From the NCBI GenBank assembly GCA_964527795.1, contig CAZGOS010000155.1, positions 1-7,521 on the forward strand: a stretch of DNA of 7,521 bases. The letters are read 5' to 3'. The notes beneath the pieces are model-generated. The model was not told the DNA's origin, ran no database searches, and saw nothing but the letters and a program-made list of their open reading frames with translations. Shown one piece after another: positions 1 to 4,941 of the stretch. Made by a program: the position numbers and the translations under genes. Source of the stretch: SMXL01 sp964527795. Its GTDB lineage: Bacteria; Bacteroidota; Rhodothermia; Rhodothermales; UBA10348. Position 1 is the stretch's first letter. Each line of letters opens with the position of its first letter.

Positions 1-753
1 ACCTTGTCGGCCATTCTTGCTGAACTCACTACTCGCTTGCGATCGAGCATCCTGGCCATCAAAGACGCCGAACGCCGCGCCGTCGTCGGTGATCTCGCGC
101 GACAGGTCAACCACGACGTCAAGAACGGACTGACGCCCATTCGGAATATTTTCCAACACCTGTCGGAAGTGACCACAGACGATCCCGAGCGGCTTCCGGA
201 AATATTTCGGGAGCGCATCGATGCCCTTGAATCCAGCATTACCTATCTGGAAAACCTGTCTGCCAACTATGCGCGGCTGAGTCCCCGCTCGGAGAAGCGG
301 CCGTGCGATCTGAATCGAATCGCGACCCAGGTGGCCAACGATTACCAGGGCGTCGGCGCATCAACGATCCGGGTGGACCTGCATACGTGCGGTCCCGTCA
401 CGGGCGATGCGGTATCACTCAGACGCATCGTAGAAAACCTGGTAGACAACGCCGTTGAGAGCCTGGGATCAAGCGCCGGTGAGGTCACGATTTCTTCGCG
501 GCAAATCGAGGGCGAAGACGACCGATCCTTCATTCGTCTGATCGTCGCCGACACGGGCCGGGGCATGACGGAACAACAGCAGAATCAAATCTTCGAAGAT
601 TTCTATTCGACGAAAGAAAACGGAACGGGTCTGGGTCTGTCTATCGTTCGGCGGCTCGTGATGGATCTCGGAGGGACCGTCGCGATTGAGAGCGAGGCCG
701 GCACAGGAAGTCGGTTCATTGTTGAACTGCCGATAACTGAAACCCAATCGTAG
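1..753 (+). CDS. Sensor histidine kinase, NtrY-like, C-terminal part (5' end outside window)
   Basis: Frame 1 is open from the first base, so the gene enters from the left edge and the TTG at 4 is not a credible start. What is visible is a complete transmitter module. A short amphipathic lead-in is followed by a HisKA H-box (VNHDVKNGLTPIRN, phospho-acceptor His codon 112-114), then a HATPase_c domain with N-box NLVDNAVES, G1 box DTGRGM (from 550) and G2 box GTGLGLS (622-642). The family autophosphorylates on His and passes the phosphate to a response-regulator Asp. The LTPI after the H-box is typical of NtrY/AtoS-type kinases that pair with NtrC-class regulators, and one lies downstream at 2062. 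The H-box reads HDVKNG rather than the common HEIKNP. Sensor, membrane and HAMP/PAS parts would be upstream and cannot be seen. The function as a kinase is secure; the stimulus is unknown. Confidence 0.93.
   Translation, partial: TLSAILAELTTRLRSSILAIKDAERRAVVGDLARQVNHDVKNGLTPIRNIFQHLSEVTTDDPERLPEIFRERIDALESSITYLENLSANYARLSPRSEKRPCDLNRIATQVANDYQGVGASTIRVDLHTCGPVTGDAVSLRRIVENLVDNAVESLGSSAGEVTISSRQIEGEDDRSFIRLIVADTGRGMTEQQQNQIFEDFYSTKENGTGLGLSIVRRLVMDLGGTVAIESEAGTGSRFIVELPITETQS
743..750 (+). repeat. 8-bp direct repeat, left copy (CCCAATCG)
   Basis: CCCAATCG forms the last sense codons of the kinase and recurs at 2045-2052, just before the regulator gene. The two copies bracket the 1.3-kb block holding both toxin-antitoxin units. 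It may be a target-site duplication or recombination scar, but an 8-mer match can also arise by chance. Confidence 0.3.
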
Positions 754-824
754 ATTTGCAGAGCTGACGGTATGAACGTGATATAATTCGGCGGCTATCC
801 AACCCTCTTTATTCACATACGTTA

Positions 825-859
825 ATACGAATCGAAATCGTATAACATTGGTATAACAT
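825..859 (+). promoter_or_regulatory. Operator/promoter-like repeats upstream of first antitoxin
   Basis: Two overlapping signals lie 37-70 bp before the antitoxin ATG. One is a perfect 6-bp inverted repeat ATACGA-N7-TCGTAT (825-843). The other is a direct repeat of GTATAACAT at 840-848 and 851-859, one helical turn apart, each copy containing a TATAAC that could act as a -10 element. Type II antitoxins usually repress their own promoter by binding such repeats, so this is a plausible autoregulatory site. No convincing -35 box at 17-bp spacing was found. Confidence 0.4.
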
Positions 860-895
860 CCACACAGCAGTCGAGAACCCAATTGAGGAAGTGAA

Positions 896-1120
896 ATGGC
901 AGTTGCCGACAGAATCCAACAGTATGTGCAACGTCTTCCGGAGAGACTACAGTCAGAAGTTCTAAACTTCGTTGAGCACCTCCTTGCCAAGGCCGATCGA
1001 GAGGATTCTGCTCAGAATGAACGAGAGTGGTCGAATATTTCGCTTTCACTTGCCATGCACGGAATGGAGGACGAAGAAACACCAGAGTATTCTCTCTCAG
1101 ATCTGACTGAGTCCTTCTAG
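896..1120 (+). CDS. DUF2281-type antitoxin, 74 aa
   Basis: A short acidic protein beginning with an amphipathic helix pair (DRIQQYVQRLPERLQSEVLN, then FVEHLL). This is the hallmark of DUF2281 antitoxins, where the usual pattern is a Leu-Pro step followed by EVLDFVEFLL. The C-terminal half (residues about 35-74) is acidic and probably disordered, as expected of a toxin-wrapping tail. The ATG at 896 is supported by GAGGAAG at 885-891. Its stop TAG overlaps the GTG start of the next reading frame by one base, the usual TA coupling. That downstream toxin is internally deleted, so this antitoxin appears orphaned. It could still bind its own operator, or neutralise a related toxin elsewhere. Family assignment is by motif only. 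Confidence 0.75.
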   Translation: MAVADRIQQYVQRLPERLQSEVLNFVEHLLAKADREDSAQNEREWSNISLSLAMHGMEDEETPEYSLSDLTESF

Positions 1121-1239
1121 TGAAGAGATCTGGTCAAATCGTCCTCTTCCGGTTCCCTCAAACCGATTTAAACACGGGCAAACTGCGGCTTGCACGCATC
1201 AAAAATCGGCTCGCTGAATGGCTCGGTTGGGAATTGTAA
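1120..1239 (+). pseudogene. PemK/MazF-family toxin relic with in-frame internal deletion, 39 aa
   Basis: A GTG start overlaps the antitoxin stop (TAGTG) and the frame closes at TAA 1237-1239. Residues 1-22 (SGQIVLFRFPQTDLNTGKLR) match the N-terminus of PemK/MazF-like endoribonuclease toxins, whose pattern is G-x-IVL-x-x-F-P-x-TDL-x-x-GK-x-RP. Residues 23-39 (LARIKNRLAEWLGWEL) look instead like the C-terminal helix of the same family, which normally closes the protein after 100 or more residues. The middle, including the rest of the beta-barrel and the catalytic region, is absent, so the product cannot be an active RNase. The likely junction is near CGGCTTGCAC (about 1180-1190), where a KLRPAL-type and an ERLAR-type coding stretch would share nearly the same bases. 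The reading frame is otherwise intact, so the deletion may be recent, or the short peptide may be retained. Confidence 0.65.
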
Positions 1240-1240
1240 G

Positions 1241-1278
1241 GTTGTATATCCAAATCAATTCCCCGGGCTCGCACGGCC
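1241..1278 (+). repeat. Post-TA imperfect repeat, copy 1
   Basis: Starts right after the stop of the toxin relic. It shares with 1906-1942 the pattern G-N2-GTATATC, then CAATTC, then CGGGCTCG-N-AC-N2-CC, about 26 of 33 positions with a one-base gap. No integron attC core pair (GTTRRRY/RYYYAAC) or strong hairpin was recognised. The stretch from 1279 to 1395 shows only a perfect 10-bp palindrome (annotated separately). Confidence 0.5.
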
Positions 1279-1373
1279 GGTTGTGGCTAGGGTGTACTAC
1301 GTTTAATACGGCCGCTCTCGATCTGTGACGAACTCAGTGGGATAGACGGCGTACTATTTCTCATCGCGAACAC

Positions 1374-1383
1374 TATTCGAATA
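1374..1383 (+). promoter_or_regulatory. 10-bp perfect palindrome before second antitoxin
   Basis: TATTCGAATA is a perfect palindrome ending 12 bp before the ATG at 1396, where an autorepressing antitoxin could block translation initiation or transcription. No clear Shine-Dalgarno lies between it and the start. It is short enough to occur by chance. Confidence 0.25.
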
Positions 1384-1395
1384 TGACGAACCACT

Positions 1396-1599
1396 ATGCC
1401 CGCGACAATATCTAAAACCGACATCCAGAGGGTCATGCGAGACATGTCAAGCGATGACATGAATCTTGACGATTTTATTGAGCGCATCATCCTTCTGAGC
1501 AAGGTTCGCACCAGCCTGGAACAGGAAGGACGAGGCATTTCTCAGGCAGAAGTAATCCAAGAGTTTAAGAAGCCGCGCAACGAGCGTAAATGGAATTAA
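1396..1599 (+). CDS. Putative antitoxin of a ParE/RelE-type pair, 67 aa
   Basis: A small, charged, predicted helical protein directly preceding a ParE-like toxin with a 3-bp gap, which is the main reason for calling it an antitoxin. It has no ribbon-helix-helix or Phd/YefM signature that I recognise. Residues about 8-40 (DIQRVMRDMSSDDMNLDDFI onwards) form an acidic amphipathic region. Residues 46-55 (GRGISQAEVIQE) resemble the short tail found in uncharacterised antitoxins that accompany ParE toxins, which often end in a basic/Trp stretch; here the end is NERKWN. No strong Shine-Dalgarno is seen before the ATG. The antitoxin role is inferred from position and size; the family is unnamed. Confidence 0.65.
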   Translation: MPATISKTDIQRVMRDMSSDDMNLDDFIERIILLSKVRTSLEQEGRGISQAEVIQEFKKPRNERKWN

Positions 1600-1602
1600 G
1601 TC

Positions 1603-1905
1603 GTGGCTGTTCTTAAGTGGCGACCTCAAGCGCTGAAAGACCTTGATGCGATTGAGGCGTACTATCTCGACGCTTCACCTGGCTATGCACCCGTTTTCGT
1701 AGCCGGCGTATTCGAGCGAATTCAATCCCTGGAGAAAATGCCAGAAATGGGGCCGATGGTTCCAGAGATTCAGGATCTGGCAATTCGCGAACTGCTCTAT
1801 CGGGGATATCGAGTCATCTACCTTTTCGACAAGGAAGACGAAGTCGTTGAGATATTAACTATTGTCCACACGTCGAAGTCATTCGGTGGTCCGACCAGCC
1901 AGTAG
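1603..1905 (+). CDS. ParE/RelE-family toxin, 100 aa
   Basis: Residues follow the ParE/RelE plan along the whole length. The first strand reads VLKWRPQALKDLDAIEAYY, a helix covers about 25-45, the L-x-x-MPEMG-x-x-VPE turn falls at about 45-60, and the core strands IRELLYRGYRVIYLFDKED and EVVEILTIVHTSKSFG follow. ParE members poison DNA gyrase and RelE members cleave ribosome-bound mRNA; the sequence alone does not decide which, though the IREL-YRVIY pattern is more ParE-like. Length is normal for the family (90-105 aa) and no frame damage is seen. The start is GTG at 1603, 3 bp after the antitoxin stop, which suits translational coupling, since no separate ribosome site is evident. A downstream in-frame ATG is not available before the conserved first strand. 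Confidence 0.85.
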   Translation: MAVLKWRPQALKDLDAIEAYYLDASPGYAPVFVAGVFERIQSLEKMPEMGPMVPEIQDLAIRELLYRGYRVIYLFDKEDEVVEILTIVHTSKSFGGPTSQ

Positions 1906-1942
1906 GCCGTATATCAAGGCAATTCTGCGGGCTCGGACAACC
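1906..1942 (+). repeat. Post-TA imperfect repeat, copy 2
   Basis: Begins immediately after the ParE-like toxin stop and matches 1241-1278 (shared blocks GTATATC, CAATTC, CGGGCTCG). A weaker, gapped resemblance exists at 778-804 (ATAAT-TCGGCGGCT then AACC), just after the kinase gene, so the two TA units may each be bounded by related sequence. Confidence 0.5.
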
Positions 1943-1987
1943 TGATCAAATCTCGGATCACTACATTGTCAAAAAGGGTCGCGTGAC

Positions 1988-2004
1988 CTAGCCACGGATA
2001 GCCC
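1988..2004 (+). repeat. 17-bp direct repeat upstream of the regulator, copy 1
   Basis: CTAGCCACGGATAGCCC pairs with the copy at 2031-2047 (15 of 17 identical), start to start 43 bp, about four helical turns. The positions, 74 and 31 bp before the ATG of the sigma-54 activator gene, suggest possible binding sites for a factor controlling that gene, or relic ends of an inserted element. Confidence 0.4.
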
Positions 2005-2030
2005 GGCCGTTCTAAAAAGGCAACGAAATA

Positions 2031-2047
2031 CTAGCCACAGATTGCCC
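2031..2047 (+). repeat. 17-bp direct repeat upstream of the regulator, copy 2
   Basis: CTAGCCACAGATTGCCC is the second copy of the repeat at 1988. It overlaps the start of the CCCAATCG 8-mer (2045-2052) that also ends the kinase gene. No Shine-Dalgarno follows; the sequence before the ATG is AT-rich. Confidence 0.4.
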
Positions 2048-2052
2048 AATCG
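2045..2052 (+). repeat. 8-bp direct repeat, right copy (CCCAATCG)
   Basis: Identical to 743-750 at the end of the kinase gene; together they flank the two TA units. It lies 10-17 bp before the regulator's ATG. Confidence 0.3.
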
Positions 2053-2061
2053 ATAATTACA

Positions 2062-3426
2062 ATGCCAAAGATCCTGGTTGTTGACGACGTTGTTTCGCTT
2101 GCGGAGCAGTATGCCTACGACCTGAAGAGGATCGGAGAATTCGAGACGATTGTTGCCGCCAGCGGTGAGGATGCGCTTGACATAATCACCTCGGAAGACA
2201 TCGACTGCATCATTCTGGACCTGGAAATGCCCGGCATGGACGGTTTTGAAGTGCTCAGGCGCCTCAAGAAATCGGGTTCCAGGATACCGGTAATCGTCTA
2301 CACGGGGACAGGCAACTATGATCGTTGCATACAGGCGATCCGGCTGGGCGCCCACTCCTTCATCGACAAGGCCGAGTCGATGGCCAAGGTCGTTACCGAG
2401 GTCGAGAATGCTCTGGAAATGGCTCGTCTGGACATCGAAAACAGGGCGCTTCGTCGACGCCTCGATTCGGAGTCTTCGCTTATCGGCTCAAGCCCGGCGA
2501 TGCTGGAATTGCTGGACCAGATTCGGCGCATTGCACAAATCCCCAGTCCGGTGCTGATTGTCGGTGAGAGTGGATCGGGAAAAGAGTTGATCGCCCGCGA
2601 GATTCATCGCCAAGGCGTTGACGCGCGAGCGAAGCCTTTCGTTGCCATCAACTGTGCGGCTTTGCCAGAACAACTCGTCGAAAGCGAGCTATTCGGTCAC
2701 GAGAAAGGGGCGTTCACGGGCGCCGACCGTGTACATAGAGGGGCATTTGAACGTGCTTCGGGCGGTACGCTTTTCCTGGATGAGATTGGGGAACTGCCGC
2801 CGGCGACTCAGGCGAAATTGTTGCGTGTACTCGAGCGTAGCGAAATAACACGTGTCGGCGGCGAAATGACGATAAAGATCACGACTCGGGTGCTCGCTGC
2901 AACGAATCGAAGCCTTGAAGCAGAATCTGAGGCTGGAACGTTTCGCAGCGATCTCTACTTCCGACTGAACGTGCACGAACTGCGGGTTCCCCCGCTTCGC
3001 GAGCGCCGATCCGATATTCCGAATCTGACGCATCATTTCATGGCGACGTGTTGCGAAAGGTTCGGTCTGCGACCGAAGAAGCTGAGCGCGGGCGTTCTGG
3101 AAGCGCTCACCGATTACGAGTGGACTCGAAACAATGTCCGGGAATTGCGAAATATCATCGAGCGTATGATCATCGCATCCGATTCCGATGAGATCGAACT
3201 GCAGGACGTACCCGCTGAGATTCGATCGGAGGAGCCCACGCAGACGCAGCCGAGCGCCAACCGCTCATTCAAAGATCTGAAAGCCGAAGCCGAGCGACGG
3301 ATCATTATCTCGGCACTGGAGCGATATGACTGGCACATCAGCAAAACGGCTGAAGATCTCGATCTTTACGATCACGCCAGTCTGCTGAAAATCATGAGGC
3401 GTCTCTCGATCGAGCAGCCGGACTGA
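2062..3426 (+). CDS. NtrC-family sigma-54-dependent response regulator, 454 aa
   Basis: A complete three-domain activator. The receiver domain covers residues 1-118, with acidic pocket Asp8/Asp9, phospho-acceptor Asp53 (IILDLEMPG), Thr81 and Lys103. The AAA+ sigma-54 interaction domain covers about 138-372, with Walker A GESGSGKE (168-175), the sigma-54-contacting loop GAFTGA (216-221), Walker B TLFLDEIG (236-243) and the Arg-finger region FRSDLYFRLN (R295, R301). A Fis-type helix-turn-helix lies at about 405-450. On phosphorylation such proteins oligomerise on upstream enhancer sites and use ATP to open sigma-54 RNA polymerase complexes at -24/-12 promoters. All catalytic motifs are intact. 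One oddity is that the usual WPGNVREL of sensor II reads WTRNNVREL (354-362), one residue longer. The partner is probably the kinase ending at 753, now separated by TA genes. Twin palindromes at 3539 and 3573 are candidate binding sites. The ATG at 2062 gives the canonical ILVVDD start. Confidence 0.95.
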   Translation: MPKILVVDDVVSLAEQYAYDLKRIGEFETIVAASGEDALDIITSEDIDCIILDLEMPGMDGFEVLRRLKKSGSRIPVIVYTGTGNYDRCIQAIRLGAHSFIDKAESMAKVVTEVENALEMARLDIENRALRRRLDSESSLIGSSPAMLELLDQIRRIAQIPSPVLIVGESGSGKELIAREIHRQGVDARAKPFVAINCAALPEQLVESELFGHEKGAFTGADRVHRGAFERASGGTLFLDEIGELPPATQAKLLRVLERSEITRVGGEMTIKITTRVLAATNRSLEAESEAGTFRSDLYFRLNVHELRVPPLRERRSDIPNLTHHFMATCCERFGLRPKKLSAGVLEALTDYEWTRNNVRELRNIIERMIIASDSDEIELQDVPAEIRSEEPTQTQPSANRSFKDLKAEAERRIIISALERYDWHISKTAEDLDLYDHASLLKIMRRLSIEQPD

Positions 3427-3451
3427 GCGTTTTCAGCTCCTGAATACCAGA

Positions 3452-3486
3452 GGCCCGGTCTCGAGTCACACGAGGGGTTCCGGGTC
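3452..3486 (+). terminator. Hairpin after the regulator gene
   Basis: GGCCCGG (3452-3458) pairs with CCGGGTC (3480-3486, one G-T pair). Inside it CTCG (3460-3463) pairs with CGAG (3471-3474) around a 7-nt loop. It begins 25 bp after the stop codon. There is no T-run after it, so it may be a non-canonical terminator or an RNA-stabilising structure. Confidence 0.45.
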
Positions 3487-3515
3487 CCGGCTCCCACCAG
3501 AGATTCCCGAGCCGG
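3487..3515 (+). terminator. Second hairpin, directly abutting the first
   Basis: CCGGCTC (3487-3493) and GAGCCGG (3509-3515) form a perfect 7-bp stem with a 15-nt loop, followed by AAAGGG rather than T residues. Together with the hairpin at 3452 it makes a tandem structure that would separate the regulator transcript from the enhancer region. Confidence 0.4.
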
Positions 3516-3538
3516 AAAGGGATAAATCATCTCAAATA

Positions 3539-3556
3539 TGTGTCCATATGTACACA
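3539..3556 (+). promoter_or_regulatory. Candidate enhancer palindrome 1 (NtrC-type upstream site)
   Basis: TGTGTCCATATGTACACA is an 18-bp palindrome with 8 of 9 pairs matching. Half-site TGTGTNC. It shares 14 of 18 bases with the site at 3573 and lies 34 bp from it, centre to centre. It sits about 150 bp upstream of the candidate -24/-12 promoter, a typical position for an enhancer bound by a sigma-54 activator such as the adjacent one at 2062. Confidence 0.55.
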
Positions 3557-3572
3557 ATCAGGTCGATTATAT

Positions 3573-3590
3573 TGTGTTCTTTTGGACACA
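3573..3590 (+). promoter_or_regulatory. Candidate enhancer palindrome 2 (NtrC-type upstream site)
   Basis: TGTGTTCTTTTGGACACA has half-sites TGTGTTC and GGACACA (inverse TGTGTCC), pairing at 6 of 7 positions around a TTTT centre. Its right half is the inverse of the left half of the site at 3539. The paired layout resembles tandem NtrC dimer sites. Confidence 0.55.
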
Positions 3591-3688
3591 TTCACTGATA
3601 TTGCGTTGCCTTGAGATGGTTCTGTAAATCCGGTATACCGTTGGGCCGCATCGTCTTTTAACCAACCAGGCACGCGCCGCACATTGAT

Positions 3689-3705
3689 TTGGACCACCTC
3701 TTGAA
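3689..3705 (+). promoter_or_regulatory. Candidate sigma-54 (-24/-12) promoter
   Basis: TTGGACCACCTCTTGAA aligns to the consensus YTGGCAC-N5-TTGCW with exact spacing. The -24 GG (3691-3692) and -12 TTG (3701-3703) are present, but the normally conserved C after TTG is A, and two positions of the -24 box differ. It is the only GG/TTG pair at proper spacing in this intergenic region. It lies about 70 bp before the lipoprotein start and downstream of the twin palindromes. Confidence 0.4.
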
Positions 3706-3763
3706 ATGCAACCCTCCCGAACGCCTGTAATACGAACCTGCCCGCAGGGGCAACCATGCAACA

Positions 3764-3769
3764 AGGAGG
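3764..3769 (+). promoter_or_regulatory. Shine-Dalgarno AGGAGG that decides the lipoprotein start
   Basis: A perfect AGGAGG is followed immediately by ATG at 3770, with zero spacing and so unusable, and by a second in-frame ATG at 3776 after 6 nt, which is ideal. The start at 3776 is therefore preferred. Confidence 0.8.
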
Positions 3770-3775
3770 ATGATC

Positions 3776-4861
3776 ATGCAATCAAAAACCAGTTCAACCA
3801 TCTCACTAGTCGCGGGCATCGCATTCGCTCTGCTGCTGACGTTGGCCTTTAGCACCCTTTCGGGCTGCGATGGCAACGAAAAAGAAAAAGTGAGCGAGAA
3901 GGCCTTGCGAACGGAGAGCCCAAGACAGACTCCGCTACCAACTCCCATCGCGGAATCGACACCGTCGCTCGCAGAAACCGAATCCATCATCGTGACGCCT
4001 CCGGAGCCGCCCAAACCGGTGACGTACGAAGAAGCCGAGTCCCTCTACAAAGAACGCCGGTACACCGAAGCGACAACGCTTTTCGCTGCTTTTACGGAGC
4101 GGAAAGCGGACAATCCGTGGGGGCATTACATGCTGGGCCTCTCCGCCTGGAAATCAAATGATTTTGAGACCGCCGAAGCAGCCTTCGTTCGCGCGCTCGA
4201 ACTCGATCCGGATCATGTAAAAAGCCTGCTCAATCTGAGCCGCGTTTATCTGGATTCGGAGCGTGCCGAGGAAGCGCTGGTTCGAATTGAAGAAGCCCTC
4301 GTTCTCGATCCACTCTTCGGCGTGACGTATCGCCTTCAGGGCCGCGCTTTTCATGAGCTGGCACGACTTGAAGAAGCCGCCGATGCGTACCGCGAAGCCA
4401 TTCGAATCGACGAAAAGGATGCCTGGGCCATGAACAATCTGGCGCTCATACTCATGGAGGATGGGTTCCATGAACTGGCCCTCGCGCCGCTGGCCCGAGC
4501 AACCGAGCTCAGGGACGATGTGGCAATCTTTTTCAATAATCTCGGCATGGCGCTAGAGCACACCGCTCATATCAGAGCGGCTGAGGAGGCCTACGGAAAA
4601 GCCATCGCGATCGACGACAGTTATGATAAGGCTGTGCAAAACTTTGCCCGCGTGGAGCTCGTCGAGGAGGATGCAAATCTGGCCCCGATCGACCTGCAGA
4701 CACTCGCGCAGGACTTCGTCAAGGAAATCATCACCTGGAGCGACGAAAATATTCCGAGGGAAGAGCCTGTGGCGGTCATTCAGGCGAAAGCGATCGAGCC
4801 CGTTCCGGAACAGACTGCGCAGAACGACTCGACAGCAATCAAAATCGAGAAAAATCGCTGA
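3776..4861 (+). CDS. TPR-repeat lipoprotein, 361 aa
   Basis: The N-terminus is a lipoprotein signal: a short polar start with Lys4, a hydrophobic core (residues 9-28) and lipobox LSGC with Cys31, which would be lipidated. It is followed by a charged then Pro/Thr-rich linker (about 32-82). Residues about 84-285 contain about six tetratricopeptide repeats with the usual A/G/A/F/A/P spacing; for example AEAAFVRALELDPDH, AADAYREAIRIDEKD and AEEAYGKAIAIDDSY end successive repeats. The last 75 residues are acidic and lack repeats. TPR lipoproteins act as envelope scaffolds for complexes such as cell-wall, secretion or outer-membrane assembly machinery; the partner here cannot be named. The sequence after Cys is Asp32-Gly33: Asp at +2 can mean inner-membrane retention in enterobacterial Lol rules, though these do not hold in every phylum. 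The gene sits alone behind a candidate sigma-54 promoter. Confidence 0.85.
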   Translation: MQSKTSSTISLVAGIAFALLLTLAFSTLSGCDGNEKEKVSEKALRTESPRQTPLPTPIAESTPSLAETESIIVTPPEPPKPVTYEEAESLYKERRYTEATTLFAAFTERKADNPWGHYMLGLSAWKSNDFETAEAAFVRALELDPDHVKSLLNLSRVYLDSERAEEALVRIEEALVLDPLFGVTYRLQGRAFHELARLEEAADAYREAIRIDEKDAWAMNNLALILMEDGFHELALAPLARATELRDDVAIFFNNLGMALEHTAHIRAAEEAYGKAIAIDDSYDKAVQNFARVELVEEDANLAPIDLQTLAQDFVKEIITWSDENIPREEPVAVIQAKAIEPVPEQTAQNDSTAIKIEKNR

Positions 4862-4941
4862 TTCTGAGTGAGTTCATTTCGCGAAATCGAGTAGACAACT
4901 ATCGGACTATCGGAATCGACGCTAACCTCCCAATAACGGAA

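Larger units (their letters stand above)
3427..3775. other. 349-bp regulatory intergenic region
   Basis: No convincing gene on either strand. In order it holds two GC-rich hairpins just after the regulator gene, an AT-richer stretch with two 18-bp palindromes, a perfect 10-bp palindrome CGGTATACCG (3631-3640), a candidate sigma-54 promoter and a strong Shine-Dalgarno. The order matches a terminator, then enhancer, then -24/-12 promoter arrangement controlling the lipoprotein gene. Confidence 0.7.

Noticed and set aside
469..990. Long minus-strand open frame opposite the kinase end and first antitoxin
   Set aside because: It is antisense to the conserved HATPase domain, has no recognisable domain and no ribosome site, and its composition fits a shadow of the plus-strand genes.
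1304..1316. 13-bp identity TAATACGGCCGCT shared with 5880-5892
   Set aside because: One copy is inside the M16 coding sequence with no extension of the match; a single 13-mer match is expected by chance in a window this size.
1241..1942. Integron cassette array with attC sites
   Set aside because: The repeats after the TA units lack paired GTTRRRY/RYYYAAC cores and a convincing attC fold; ATCCAAC at 797-803 fits one core but has no partner. Kept only as an unexplained repeat.
3701..3731. Sigma-70-type promoter TTGAAA with TGTAAT before the lipoprotein
   Set aside because: The spacer is 19 bp and the -10 match is weak; the -24/-12 reading fits the local context better, though neither is proven.
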